Assembly (NCBI RefSeq): GCF_010092445.1 | Contig: NZ_CP048031.1 | Span: forward strand, 4,464,001 to 4,528,000 | DNA: 64,000 nucleotides | DNA from: Shewanella sp. Arc9-LZ | Lineage (GTDB): Bacteria; Pseudomonadota; Gammaproteobacteria; Enterobacterales; Shewanellaceae | Reading direction: 5' to 3' | In this document: positions 38,701-46,050 of the stretch, piece after piece | Layout of the letters: the number at the start of each line of letters is the position of its first letter | Position numbering within the stretch: the stretch's first letter is position 1 | Program-made: the position numbers and the translations under genes | Notes under the pieces: generated by a model | Told to the model about the DNA's origin: nothing | Databases searched by the model: none | The model's input: only the letters and a program-made list of their open reading frames with translations

Positions 38701-40395
38701 ACTCACTTTGTCGTTAGTCAACTGACAACGACGAAGCCAGCCGCCATCGCCACCTAAGCGGCTATTTTTACCCGCCACCAACATAGGAGCATTAGTAAAC
38801 CCCTTTAATTCGGTCGTTACAGCACATTGATCTGTAATATCCTTAGTGCCGTTATCCGTAAACGTTTGCGCTTGACCAAAGTGGTAATTGGTTTCTACAC
38901 CATTTAAGGTCATGGTACCGCTAGCCGTTGTACCGCTAGGGGTGCTCAACGATAAATAACCAATGGTTTCATTTTGAATTGAATTGTTATTTAAATTATC
39001 TGGTTGACATCGACTATTGCTATAAACCTCTGACGCATCTAATGCAAGTTGAATTCCTGTGCCCGTAAACTCGGAGGTACTCGTTAACCAACAGTCATTA
39101 TTCTGAGTTTGAATCTGATTCAACACCACATCTTGGGTAGCAGGTAAAGTAACAGAGGTATAAGGGGCACTGGAACCAAATATAGCCTGATCATAATCAA
39201 CTGAACCTGCAATTAGTGTTACGTCGTCTGGGAGTTCATAAGTGCCAGCTGTGACGGCTATCCAGTGTACTTCAGGCATTTCAGTCGATTTCACATAACG
39301 GTTTGTGGTTGAACTAGGTTCTTTTTTAGACCAAGTAAAACCTTGATTAGAAACACTGCCAAGGAATACCGATGCAGGACCATCGTTGTTACTTTCTTCG
39401 GTGGTTGGCATTAAGAAAATTAATGGTGTGACGGCAGTGGGAAATGCTGCGTCAAATGTTACATATGTTGAGCCGCTGCCAGATACAGTAGATTTACCAT
39501 ATTGAATATGAAATTCCGCCTGAGGTATATTAATAGTGCAATTAGGCACTGTGGTAATATTAGATACTTTATTATCAAAATTGACCCAGCTATTACCCTC
39601 TAACTTTATTTTGCTTGCCGTTAATGCCCCATCCAACTGGGCACTACCACTAATGGTCGCGTCCCCCTCAGCAAAGACATAAGCATTAAGTTGAGCATTA
39701 CCATTAAGCACAAAATCGCCATAGGTATAAATCATAAATCTTTCAGACTCATTTATTAAGTTTAGATTGTAGTGTCTATAATCATTTTTAATAAAAAACG
39801 TCACTGTACCTGTGGTTGGAAACTCAAATTCCACACCATTGTTTATAGATAAGGTTTCAATCCAATATTGCCCAGACGATAGCACTATTTTACCTGATGA
39901 TGCCGTCAGAGACTTCATTTTGTAAATGCCATTTCCCGTATTGAAAGTCAGTGTCCTATCACTGCCGCCGCTTAAATTGATATCGCCATATTCCCCCTGT
40001 TCAACAGTGACATTGGGGGCAGCCGATGTAGGAGGCCCTATTTGTTCAGTGCTAGTAGAAGTACATTGACTAAAGGCTAAGCGGTCGCTGGGAATAGTCG
40101 CAATGGGAGACGAAGCCTTACATTTTTTTTCCTTGTCATTATTTGGCACGCAGGACTTATCCACCTCATCGACTCGAGTCGCGGGCAACTGACCATTGGT
40201 TGGTGCATTATATAATCGAGCTCCACTGGCAAAATCTATGGTGGCATCAGTACCGTGGGCATTAAGCCCTTCAATAAAGCTACTGTCCCAACTCGCCATC
40301 AAAGGGAAACCAGTTAAGCCGAAACTAAAACAGAGTAAGAACTTAAAAAATAAGCCCCAAGCTTTACCTTTCAGTAACCCAGCTTTATTTCCCAC
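35749..40395 (-). CDS. mshQ: MSHA biogenesis protein MshQ with lectin-like regions
   Basis: A 1548-residue exported protein with a signal/transmembrane segment at about 12-34. A beta-rich N-terminal part includes an H-type-lectin-like stretch (about 293-385, HIQYGKSTVSGSGSTYVTFD). An L-type-lectin-like domain follows at about 597-855 (FRDEFTRSDVGDDWALKV, GTGADGIAIILSD, GGALGYAQ). The C-terminal half matches DUF6701 (about 1000-1548), ending in YRGQVTAPLQAEDWFKWYW. The start is GTG 40395, with GGAGGT 8 bases upstream, overlapping mshP by 11 bases. As the last gene of the MSHA locus it is a good candidate for a pilus-tip or surface adhesin. The lectin calls rest on pattern only. Confidence 0.88.
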   Translation of the reverse strand: MGNKAGLLKGKAWGLFFKFLLCFSFGLTGFPLMASWDSSFIEGLNAHGTDATIDFASGARLYNAPTNGQLPATRVDEVDKSCVPNNDKEKKCKASSPIATIPSDRLAFSQCTSTSTEQIGPPTSAAPNVTVEQGEYGDINLSGGSDRTLTFNTGNGIYKMKSLTASSGKIVLSSGQYWIETLSINNGVEFEFPTTGTVTFFIKNDYRHYNLNLINESERFMIYTYGDFVLNGNAQLNAYVFAEGDATISGSAQLDGALTASKIKLEGNSWVNFDNKVSNITTVPNCTINIPQAEFHIQYGKSTVSGSGSTYVTFDAAFPTAVTPLIFLMPTTEESNNDGPASVFLGSVSNQGFTWSKKEPSSTTNRYVKSTEMPEVHWIAVTAGTYELPDDVTLIAGSVDYDQAIFGSSAPYTSVTLPATQDVVLNQIQTQNNDCWLTSTSEFTGTGIQLALDASEVYSNSRCQPDNLNNNSIQNETIGYLSLSTPSGTTASGTMTLNGVETNYHFGQAQTFTDNGTKDITDQCAVTTELKGFTNAPMLVAGKNSRLGGDGGWLRRCQLTNDKVSMVVDEDTFRDNDRKHRWENYSFVAFEKKVDTLVCFRDEFTRSDVGDDWALKVLGSSLPPSIKEGRLRFTSASGNQATSSTYQRLFPAANNLVELEFDYYAWSSLSGTGADGIAIILSDASITPQPGSFGGALGYAQRNNGTPGFAGGWLGIALDEYGNFSSPNEGKVGGPGFRSQAVAIRGSSGTNYQYLTGTNANISPRIDVRNTASAQPNHKYKIIIDSRTPGKAMVSVLRDTLNRDNPADFVTLIAPFDALSFSGQAPVPKDFYLSITGSTGGSNNNHEMDNFKVCALKSNPVGQQIHHFEFDYTSSPFTCKAETMTVRACKDAVCNLFTDPVEANLSLAPNSNGAWYVDGSKTNVVRFENGSATVALRNNVTTPTTIGVTSSIPSTIAGSNTLCRRGSGGLTTASCTLSFAESGFIFVVPDKLANKPTDNITISAVKTSDITQQCVPLFSKTTKNVNFWSSYIDPINPINGQSLTVNSTVVGKQSSAATTLALAFDATGKANINVNYPDAGKIQLDAKYTGTGDEQGLIMLGSDQFVSFPVGLCVTPKDSVAECSANISSTCNRYKKAGESFDLIIQGKAWQADGDTNYCDNVNTPNYSHTNIVLGHQLVAPAGGVLGVVGSSLYNHAAQTTNSNTVSQSVTEVGVFSFTANPPSSYLGSSFYDIPLAASPNIGRFIPDRFLVSSSSVLPSCGSFTYMDQPFGLTLTLSALNTGTYVTQNYQGAFAKGSASLVGENINNGVDLSGRLSALPINAGSWALGEANVGLSYQANFRRTVAPAVDGPFSQLALGVQAFDNDGAVSFIASPDMRADSSAICADSNTCNAKQLSTQDFRHGRVVMDNTYGPENEILRMPTYAQYWNGSGWITNVSDSCTRVVDLLDGSEIYDPLLTSGETVTRSDGNSAVNVTMNNGQLPLLWQNTGSVAYRGQVTAPLQAEDWFKWYWNWDQVSPTQLYEPRASAYFGRYRGHDKIIYWREVSQ

Positions 40396-40840
40396 GCGCT
40401 TCTACCTCCACTTGGCGACTCACTCGCAAACACGTTGAACTGCTGGAGTTACCAGCACAATTACCGGTTTTACATACCGCTGAGCTGTTAATTCGATATT
40501 GCGTGACACTGCCCACAGAGGCAGTATTGCAGCTAATCGACACAGTGCAGTTATGAAACCCATTTAATCCGCTTGGCGGCGTCCATGTAGGGCTAACATT
40601 AGTACAATTAGCTGCTGAACCTAACAGTGGAAATAACTCAGCCAACGCCGTATCGGCGCCGCTATTGGCACTAAACAAAGCTCGAGTGCCCCACACCTCC
40701 ATGTTTACAGATTCATCTGCATCACCGACAATACGAATTAAACTCGCGGCAAGTAAAAACATCACCGTTAGCACAAATACACCAATAATTAGTGCGCTAC
40801 CTTGTTGAGAATGTTGGGTTAATTTCAGCTTAGGGAACAT
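40385..40840 (-). CDS. mshP: MSHA minor pilin-like protein MshP
   Basis: A 151-residue protein. The N-terminal hydrophobic segment (SQQGSALIIGVFVLTVMFLL) lacks the usual FTLIE prepilin motif and resembles PilX/PulK-type minor pilins. Several cysteines follow (NCTNVS, HNCTVSISC, VCKTGNC, STCLRVS), suggesting disulphides. It overlaps mshO and mshQ by 11 bases each, so translation is coupled. Confidence 0.88.
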   Translation of the reverse strand: MFPKLKLTQHSQQGSALIIGVFVLTVMFLLAASLIRIVGDADESVNMEVWGTRALFSANSGADTALAELFPLLGSAANCTNVSPTWTPPSGLNGFHNCTVSISCNTASVGSVTQYRINSSAVCKTGNCAGNSSSSTCLRVSRQVEVEARGK

Positions 40841-41657
40841 TCATCACCTGTACTTGATGTTGATATTGAAATGTTTCACCATTGACGCTAAATAGTGGCT
40901 GCAAATGCACTATAGCATTAGTCACCAGTGTCGATGGAGTCAAGATCACCGCGGGATTAACCGCTAAGGTATTAGTGACATTTTGTGTCATCAATACGCC
41001 ATTGCCCATTGCTGCTGGTGCAGGCTGATTGACCTTATAACCATAGTTTTGGTACAGGCGCAGATCAACATTGCTAGCTGTATTAACAAAACAGTAGCTT
41101 AATGGGCTATCGGCAACAAACAAGCGTTTTAACGGTGAGGCCTCAGTAAAACGCACACTTTGAGTTAATGTAATGGTGAGTTGATCGCTTATTTCAGCCA
41201 CACTCTGCACAATAAATCGTTTGCCGGTAGTCGCTTGAGGATTATAAATTTCGCTATTGGTTAAAGGATAAATTAGCACTGACTGAGCAGCATTAATGGG
41301 ACGAATACTTTTAATCGCGGTTATGGTATTTTGCGCAATTTGAGGCACAAACGGTGCTTCAAGAAACGATGTGCTGGTGCTAATAGGCAGTAACTCCAAA
41401 CACTGATAACTGCCATCGGTTGCGGTAAGTACCCGCATACTATTGGGCACTGCACGGCGAATATCTCGGGTCATCCGCTCGATACCAAAACGGCTTTGAC
41501 TGAGCACTTGATCTACCGCACTTGATTCAACAAAAATACGGGTACCAAAAATCACAAAACTACTAATCCCAACAATAATAATCCCTAAGATTAAAATGAC
41601 CGTAACCATTTCAATTAAGGTAAAACCTGCTGCTTTTAATCCTCGTCGTAAAAGCAT
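40830..41657 (-). CDS. mshO: MSHA minor pilin MshO
   Basis: A 275-residue type IV minor pilin with the class III signal AAG/FTLIEMVTVILILGIIIVG (cleavage after the Gly, Glu at +5). The mature part of about 265 residues is larger than a normal pilin, like GspJ/PilW. It probably sits at the pilus tip in complex with MshC, MshD and MshP. It abuts mshD and overlaps mshP. Confidence 0.92.
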   Translation of the reverse strand: MLLRRGLKAAGFTLIEMVTVILILGIIIVGISSFVIFGTRIFVESSAVDQVLSQSRFGIERMTRDIRRAVPNSMRVLTATDGSYQCLELLPISTSTSFLEAPFVPQIAQNTITAIKSIRPINAAQSVLIYPLTNSEIYNPQATTGKRFIVQSVAEISDQLTITLTQSVRFTEASPLKRLFVADSPLSYCFVNTASNVDLRLYQNYGYKVNQPAPAAMGNGVLMTQNVTNTLAVNPAVILTPSTLVTNAIVHLQPLFSVNGETFQYQHQVQVMNVP

Positions 41658-42193
41658 TAGTAGTTACTCCTTACCGCTTGGTAAGTGATCACTTCATTAG
41701 CAGGGGTTGTTACATCTACTGTAATTAATTTTTGCGCTTTCGTTGCTGAGTCGAGATATGCCACAGTGACTTGCAACTGATAGCGAGGATAGGCTTGGAC
41801 ATAAGTTTGGCTCGAGTCGAGCATGTTATCGTCTTCATCCAAGCCATTATAATCATCAACGTCGTTGAACATGTCTCGGCTTTCACCGTCTAGGCCTAAT
41901 GCTGATGCTGCAGTACAAGCGATACCAATAGGTGCATTACACGCTGGTACTCCGCCATTAGGATTGGTATTTTGATCATATCGCTTACCCCAAATTTCAT
42001 TCATTACCGAATGAGCTAATTCTGCCGAACGCACTCTTTGTAATGTTGATGCTGCTCTATCCGCCTGGGGAAAAAGCATGCTAGTGAGCATCACTATCGC
42101 AATGCCGATCACCATCATGCCAATGACAAGTTCGATTAAAGTAAAACCACGAGTAGGTTGTGATAAACGATGAAATTGAATGTTACGGAGCAT
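41657..42193 (-). CDS. mshD: MSHA minor pilin MshD
   Basis: A 178-residue minor pilin with leader [22 protein letters not shown] (Glu at +5). The globular part has a Cys pair (PACNAPIGIACTAAS) and is rich in Asp. It overlaps mshC by 11 bases and shares its last base with the start of mshO. Confidence 0.93.
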   Translation of the reverse strand: MLRNIQFHRLSQPTRGFTLIELVIGMMVIGIAIVMLTSMLFPQADRAASTLQRVRSAELAHSVMNEIWGKRYDQNTNPNGGVPACNAPIGIACTAASALGLDGESRDMFNDVDDYNGLDEDDNMLDSSQTYVQAYPRYQLQVTVAYLDSATKAQKLITVDVTTPANEVITYQAVRSNY

Positions 42194-42710
42194 AAATATA
42201 CCCCTCAGACTCTACCGCAATGGCTAAGGTTTCATCTGCCACCACATTAAAGCAATGGCCAGAACAAGCCGGAGATAACATGCGACCTAAGCTGTCGAAG
42301 GTAATCGAAAACACTTGGCTAGCATTACTGGTTAAGGCGACATGAGCATTGCCGCTGAAGGTTTGTTGTTGCTCTATACGTACTTGGTTTGTACATAAGC
42401 TAGCGGCTCTTCCGCTAAAATGGCGTAACGTATAACCGCTTGATGTCACATCAATTTGATAACACTGATCAGTATTCTGGATGGCTTTAAGTTGGACCTG
42501 GCGTAACTCACTAATAAATTCACTGCGTAAACTGTAGGCACTAAAAGATGAATCAGACATCAAACGCGGCAACACCGCCACGGCAATAATACCAATCACA
42601 ATCATGGTGGTAACTAATTCAACCAAGGTAAACCCAAGCTGAATATTGCGTTGTTGACTCAATTTGATAATGCCCTCTTTGTTCTGCCAATCTATATCCG
42701 AACACTTCAA
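42183..42710 (-). CDS. mshC: MSHA minor pilin MshC
   Basis: A minor pilin with leader IQLG/FTLVELVTTMIVIGIIA. The mature part carries Cys pairs (TDQCYQI, SLCTNQ, PACSGHCF). From ATG 42710 the leader is long (about 30 residues). A TTG start 48 bases later (LSQQRNIQLG), with GAGGG 10 bases before it, would give a more usual length, so the start is uncertain. It follows mshA after a strong terminator. Confidence 0.9.
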   Translation of the reverse strand: MKCSDIDWQNKEGIIKLSQQRNIQLGFTLVELVTTMIVIGIIAVAVLPRLMSDSSFSAYSLRSEFISELRQVQLKAIQNTDQCYQIDVTSSGYTLRHFSGRAASLCTNQVRIEQQQTFSGNAHVALTSNASQVFSITFDSLGRMLSPACSGHCFNVVADETLAIAVESEGYIYAP

Positions 42711-42859
42711 TCACTTAAATCACAACAGTGTCAGAGACTTATACTAGCGGATCCAGTATGGCAAAAACAGCCAATTTTGTCTGCTTATTTATATACTCGA
42801 CTTGTTCGCTTTTGAGGGCGTGACTGATTTATATATTAACGTCAAAAAAATGCAAAAAA

Positions 42860-42879
42860 AAACCTGCCGAAGCAGGTTT
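42860..42879 (-). terminator. UUCG-capped terminator just after mshA
   Basis: On the minus strand an 8-bp stem (AAACCTGC with GCAGGTTT) carries the loop TTCG and is followed by a run of T. It lies 15 bases after the mshA stop and before mshC, inside the MSHA locus. GC-closed UUCG tetraloops are unusually stable. It probably stops most transcripts after the abundant major pilin. Confidence 0.9.
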
Positions 42880-42893
42880 GAGTATCAATCAGA

Positions 42894-43418
42894 TTAACAT
42901 TTAGTTGTATCTGAAATGGCAACATATGTCGGTAGGACAGTTGCACTAGAAGCTTCTTTGTAAGTAAGGGTGCAAGTTGCTGGTGCGCCGACTTGCCAAA
43001 TTGTAGCTACACCAGAACTAACAAAAATGGTCCAATCAGAACCACCAGTTGCAGCTGTTGCAATTGTAGGATTTGTAGCACTTGTACCTAAGTTAAAGGT
43101 AATATCTAATGCTTTTTCAAGCTCTAATTTCACACCTTGCAAGTAACCATATTGTGTAACCGCTACAACTCCAGTTGAAAGAGTAACAGCAGGTGCCGGA
43201 GAAGCACCTTTAGCTAACTTTTCTTGTCCAGCTAATGCCGCCTTAGAGTAAACCAATGTATTTGCACTTTGAATTGCTGCTTTCATTCCACTTAAAGCAG
43301 AAACTCGCGCATCACCTTGCAAGTTAATAAACTTAGGTGCTGCCGTAACCGCTAAAATACCTAGAATAATGATCACTACCACTAATTCGATTAATGTAAA
43401 ACCTTGTTGTTTTTGCAT
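42894..43418 (-). CDS. mshA: MSHA major pilin MshA
   Basis: A 174-residue type IVa major pilin with leader [20 protein letters not shown] (Gly6/Phe7, Glu11 at +5), a long hydrophobic alpha1 helix and [13 protein letters not shown]. Two cysteines, Cys149 and C-terminal Cys174, should form the C-terminal disulphide loop. It has GAGG 9 bases before ATG 43418 and a terminator right after. This fits high-level expression of the fibre subunit of the MSHA pilus, used in surface attachment. Confidence 0.94.
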   Translation of the reverse strand: MQKQQGFTLIELVVVIIILGILAVTAAPKFINLQGDARVSALSGMKAAIQSANTLVYSKAALAGQEKLAKGASPAPAVTLSTGVVAVTQYGYLQGVKLELEKALDITFNLGTSATNPTIATAATGGSDWTIFVSSGVATIWQVGAPATCTLTYKEASSATVLPTYVAISDTTKC

Positions 43419-43483
43419 ATTAAATAACCTCTATAGAAAATAAATGGGTAAACCAACATCACTGCGAACAGTGGTAAATCAAA

Positions 43484-44089
43484 TTAGTTGTTAGTAAATG
43501 ATACGACCTGACCCGTACCTGCATTATATGTTACACCGTTAGCACCCGCAGTGTCTAAATCAGGCGCAGGATCGGCCACTCCCGACGTTTGATTTAGCGC
43601 TAAAGTAGCCACTTGGTGATAAACACACAAATCAAGACCAGTAACAGTTTGGCCATCAATACTGGTAGATGAACCGCCGACACCATTTTGCATTCTTACG
43701 GTATAACGATGATTACGAGCATCCTGATTGAACAGTACATTTCTAGGAGCATTTTGTAAAACTGAATCAAATACTTCCTGACATGTTTCGTTGGTCATTG
43801 AGGTAACATCAGTATTGGTTGTGCCAGTTGGAAAACCAAAACGTGTATCGAGTGATACACTAGTACCATCTAAAATAACATTGTTGTTACGACGACCATC
43901 AACTTCCCATTGTGCGCGAACAAAACTCACTGCTGTGGCTAAACCACCAGCAACACCATCAACGCTGGCGTCTTCAGCATCATCGGTCACATTTAGAAAA
44001 CGTGGGATCGCTGTAGCGGCTAATAAACCGAGGATGACAATAACAATAACCAACTCGATCAATGAAAAACCTTGTTGTTTCAATTTCAT
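43484..44089 (-). CDS. mshB: MSHA minor pilin/pilin-like MshB
   Basis: A 201-residue prepilin with leader MKLKQQG/FSLIELVIVIVILG (Glu at +5). The globular part carries two cysteines (NETCQEV and DLCVYH) and a polar C-terminus. It precedes mshA by 65 bases, as in Vibrio MSHA loci. The upstream 109-base gap to mshF may hold the promoter for the pilin genes. Confidence 0.92.
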   Translation of the reverse strand: MKLKQQGFSLIELVIVIVILGLLAATAIPRFLNVTDDAEDASVDGVAGGLATAVSFVRAQWEVDGRRNNNVILDGTSVSLDTRFGFPTGTTNTDVTSMTNETCQEVFDSVLQNAPRNVLFNQDARNHRYTVRMQNGVGGSSTSIDGQTVTGLDLCVYHQVATLALNQTSGVADPAPDLDTAGANGVTYNAGTGQVVSFTNN

Positions 44090-44167
44090 AATAACTCACT
44101 CTTATCTATAGCGCCTACAACAGGAAATAATACTGATTAAGCTATAACTTCACTAATATTAGCAGCT

Positions 44168-44195
44168 TATTTAAAATTTAACACTAATGGTACAA
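44168..44195 (-). promoter_or_regulatory. possible promoter before mshB
   Basis: On the minus strand a TTGTAC -35-like hexamer (44190-44195) and a TAAATA -10-like hexamer (44168-44173) are 16 bases apart, about 80 bases before the mshB start. It is a weak match, supported mainly by position: pilin genes of MSHA loci are usually a separate transcription unit. Confidence 0.35.
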
Positions 44196-44198
44196 ACT

Positions 44199-44777
44199 TT
44201 ATCCATCGCTCATTAAAAAAATAACTCTACCCGTTCGTAGCTGATAACTTAAACTAGCTGTATTGCCTGAATAGTAGCGGCAAATGTTCTCATCAGGCTG
44301 ATAATCTACCGTAATATTTAACTCTTGAACATTAGTTGCCAATAAATGCCCCCACAGTTGTTCACAACCTTGGACATCATTAGTGTCAATGGTTGGCCAA
44401 CCTTGATTAGACATAGCAATCCAATTATCGGTGCCAACCAAATCAGCATCAGTATTAATAGCATCCATCTTACTCGGAGCATCTTTTGATACTGTATTGT
44501 CATCGCTAATCTTACTTGATGTCACATTCGATGCCATATGATGCCAGGACAACTGCATTTTATGAGGTCGGCCAGAAGCTAACCACTGACTACGCACCAT
44601 AGCTAAGACATTCAAAAAACGATTATGTTCAAACTCTAAACCACGCCCACCTATGTTTGAGGTAGTATTGACATAACGTCCGCCAAAAATAGCCAGCAGC
44701 GTTAACACCACCACAATCGCAATAACTCGCCCATAGACTTTAAGCAGATCGCCATCCGCTTTTTGCTGGCTCAACAT
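44199..44777 (-). CDS. mshF: MSHA biogenesis protein MshF
   Basis: About 192 residues from ATG 44777 (MLSQQKADGDLLKVYGRVIA), with a single transmembrane helix (about 17-35) and a periplasmic domain. There is no prepilin motif. A GTG-initiated extension to 44867 is possible. It would overlap mshG and include three 12-base repeats encoding LAKNATKNATKNAN, which looks less natural, so ATG 44777 is preferred with moderate certainty. It lies between mshG and mshB, in the family order. Function in pilus assembly is unknown. Confidence 0.82.
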   Translation of the reverse strand: MLSQQKADGDLLKVYGRVIAIVVVLTLLAIFGGRYVNTTSNIGGRGLEFEHNRFLNVLAMVRSQWLASGRPHKMQLSWHHMASNVTSSKISDDNTVSKDAPSKMDAINTDADLVGTDNWIAMSNQGWPTIDTNDVQGCEQLWGHLLATNVQELNITVDYQPDENICRYYSGNTASLSYQLRTGRVIFLMSDG

Positions 44778-44796
44778 CTCGATACCCAATGATCTG

Positions 44797-44832
44797 TTTG
44801 CATTCTTTGTTGCGTTCTTTGTTGCATTCTTT
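44797..44832 (-). repeat. three 12-bp repeats at the mshG/mshF junction
   Basis: Units 44797-44808, 44809-44820 and 44821-44832 share (T/G)TTGC(A/G)TTCTTT. They lie just past the mshG stop codon. They could be part of an N-terminal extension of MshF or untranslated spacer. Confidence 0.7.
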
Positions 44833-44833
44833 G

Positions 44834-46048
44834 CTAACCGCCTTTTACCACATTCAGCATATCCCACATAGGTAGGTAAATACCCAGTGCCAATATCAAT
44901 ACAATGCCAGCAACAAATGCGATTAAAATAGGTTCGAGTTTTGCAGTGAGGTTTTTTAAATCATAATCCACCTCACCTTCATAAAAATCAGCGGCATCAT
45001 TGAGCAGCTGATCTATTTGGCCGGTTTCTTCACCCACGGCAACCATTTGCAATACTAATGGGGTAAACAATTGGCTGCTATTTGATACCCTTAGCATTGA
45101 CTCACCAGATTCAATACCACGGCGCATACCCACAATTTTGTCATGCATATAAGCGTTATCGACCGCATCTGCGACCAAGCTTAATGCCTGTGTCATGGGA
45201 ACGCCTGCACTGAGCATCATCGAAAAACAGCGACAATAACGTGACAAGGTTGAGCGCTCAATAATAGATCCAATAACAGGTATGTGCAGCTTCCATAAGT
45301 CCCATTGCTTCTCGCCCTTTTCAGAGTGATGCCAATATCGAATCCCGACTATGATGCCGATTAATAGCACAATCATGTGAGGCCAAAAATTAACAAACAG
45401 ATTAGACGTGCCAATTAAAATTTTTGTCGCCCATGGTAATTCAGCACCAAAACGAGAGAACATATCGGCAAATTTAGGGATCACCATAATGTTCAAAATA
45501 ACCATTGCAATAGTAATCGCAATCAAGACAAACATCGGATAGCGCATTGCGGCTTTAATCCGTCGACGAGTTTCTTGTTCTCGCTCGATATAACCAGACA
45601 ACTGGATAAAAGCATCTTCCAACTTACCGGTATTCTCCCCAACATGGATCATCGAGACAAACAACGAATCAAATATATCCTGATGTTGATTCATTGCCGA
45701 CGATAGCGGTCGACCTGAAGTAAGTTGAACAGAAATATCATCCAAAGCTTTTTTCATTCGATCGGAATGGGTTGTTTCCGACAAGCCCGCTATGGCCCTT
45801 AAAATAGGAATACCTGAACGCGTTAACGAATACATTTGCCGACTAAAAATTTGTAACTCTTCCAGCGACACCTTGCTTTGAAATAAGCTCATCGAAAAAG
45901 ATTGCTTAGTTTTCACTTCGCGCAATTCTAGCGGAATGATCCCGCGAGAAAGCAACGCATCGGCCGCCGCGCTTTCATTAGCAGACTCAAGCTGTGCACT
46001 GACCGCCTGCCCTTGTGAATTACGTCCTCGATATTGATATAGTGGCAT
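44834..46048 (-). CDS. mshG: MSHA inner-membrane platform protein MshG (GspF/PilC family)
   Basis: A 404-residue protein with two GspF domains and three transmembrane regions (about 170-192, 210-240, 375-398). Motifs include YRGRNSQGQAVSAQLESANE at the N-terminus and MVAVGEETGQIDQLLNDAAD in the second domain. It anchors the extension ATPase and pulls pilins into the fibre. The mshE stop is 2 bases upstream. Confidence 0.94.
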   Translation of the reverse strand: MPLYQYRGRNSQGQAVSAQLESANESAAADALLSRGIIPLELREVKTKQSFSMSLFQSKVSLEELQIFSRQMYSLTRSGIPILRAIAGLSETTHSDRMKKALDDISVQLTSGRPLSSAMNQHQDIFDSLFVSMIHVGENTGKLEDAFIQLSGYIEREQETRRRIKAAMRYPMFVLIAITIAMVILNIMVIPKFADMFSRFGAELPWATKILIGTSNLFVNFWPHMIVLLIGIIVGIRYWHHSEKGEKQWDLWKLHIPVIGSIIERSTLSRYCRCFSMMLSAGVPMTQALSLVADAVDNAYMHDKIVGMRRGIESGESMLRVSNSSQLFTPLVLQMVAVGEETGQIDQLLNDAADFYEGEVDYDLKNLTAKLEPILIAFVAGIVLILALGIYLPMWDMLNVVKGG

Positions 46049-46050
46049 TG

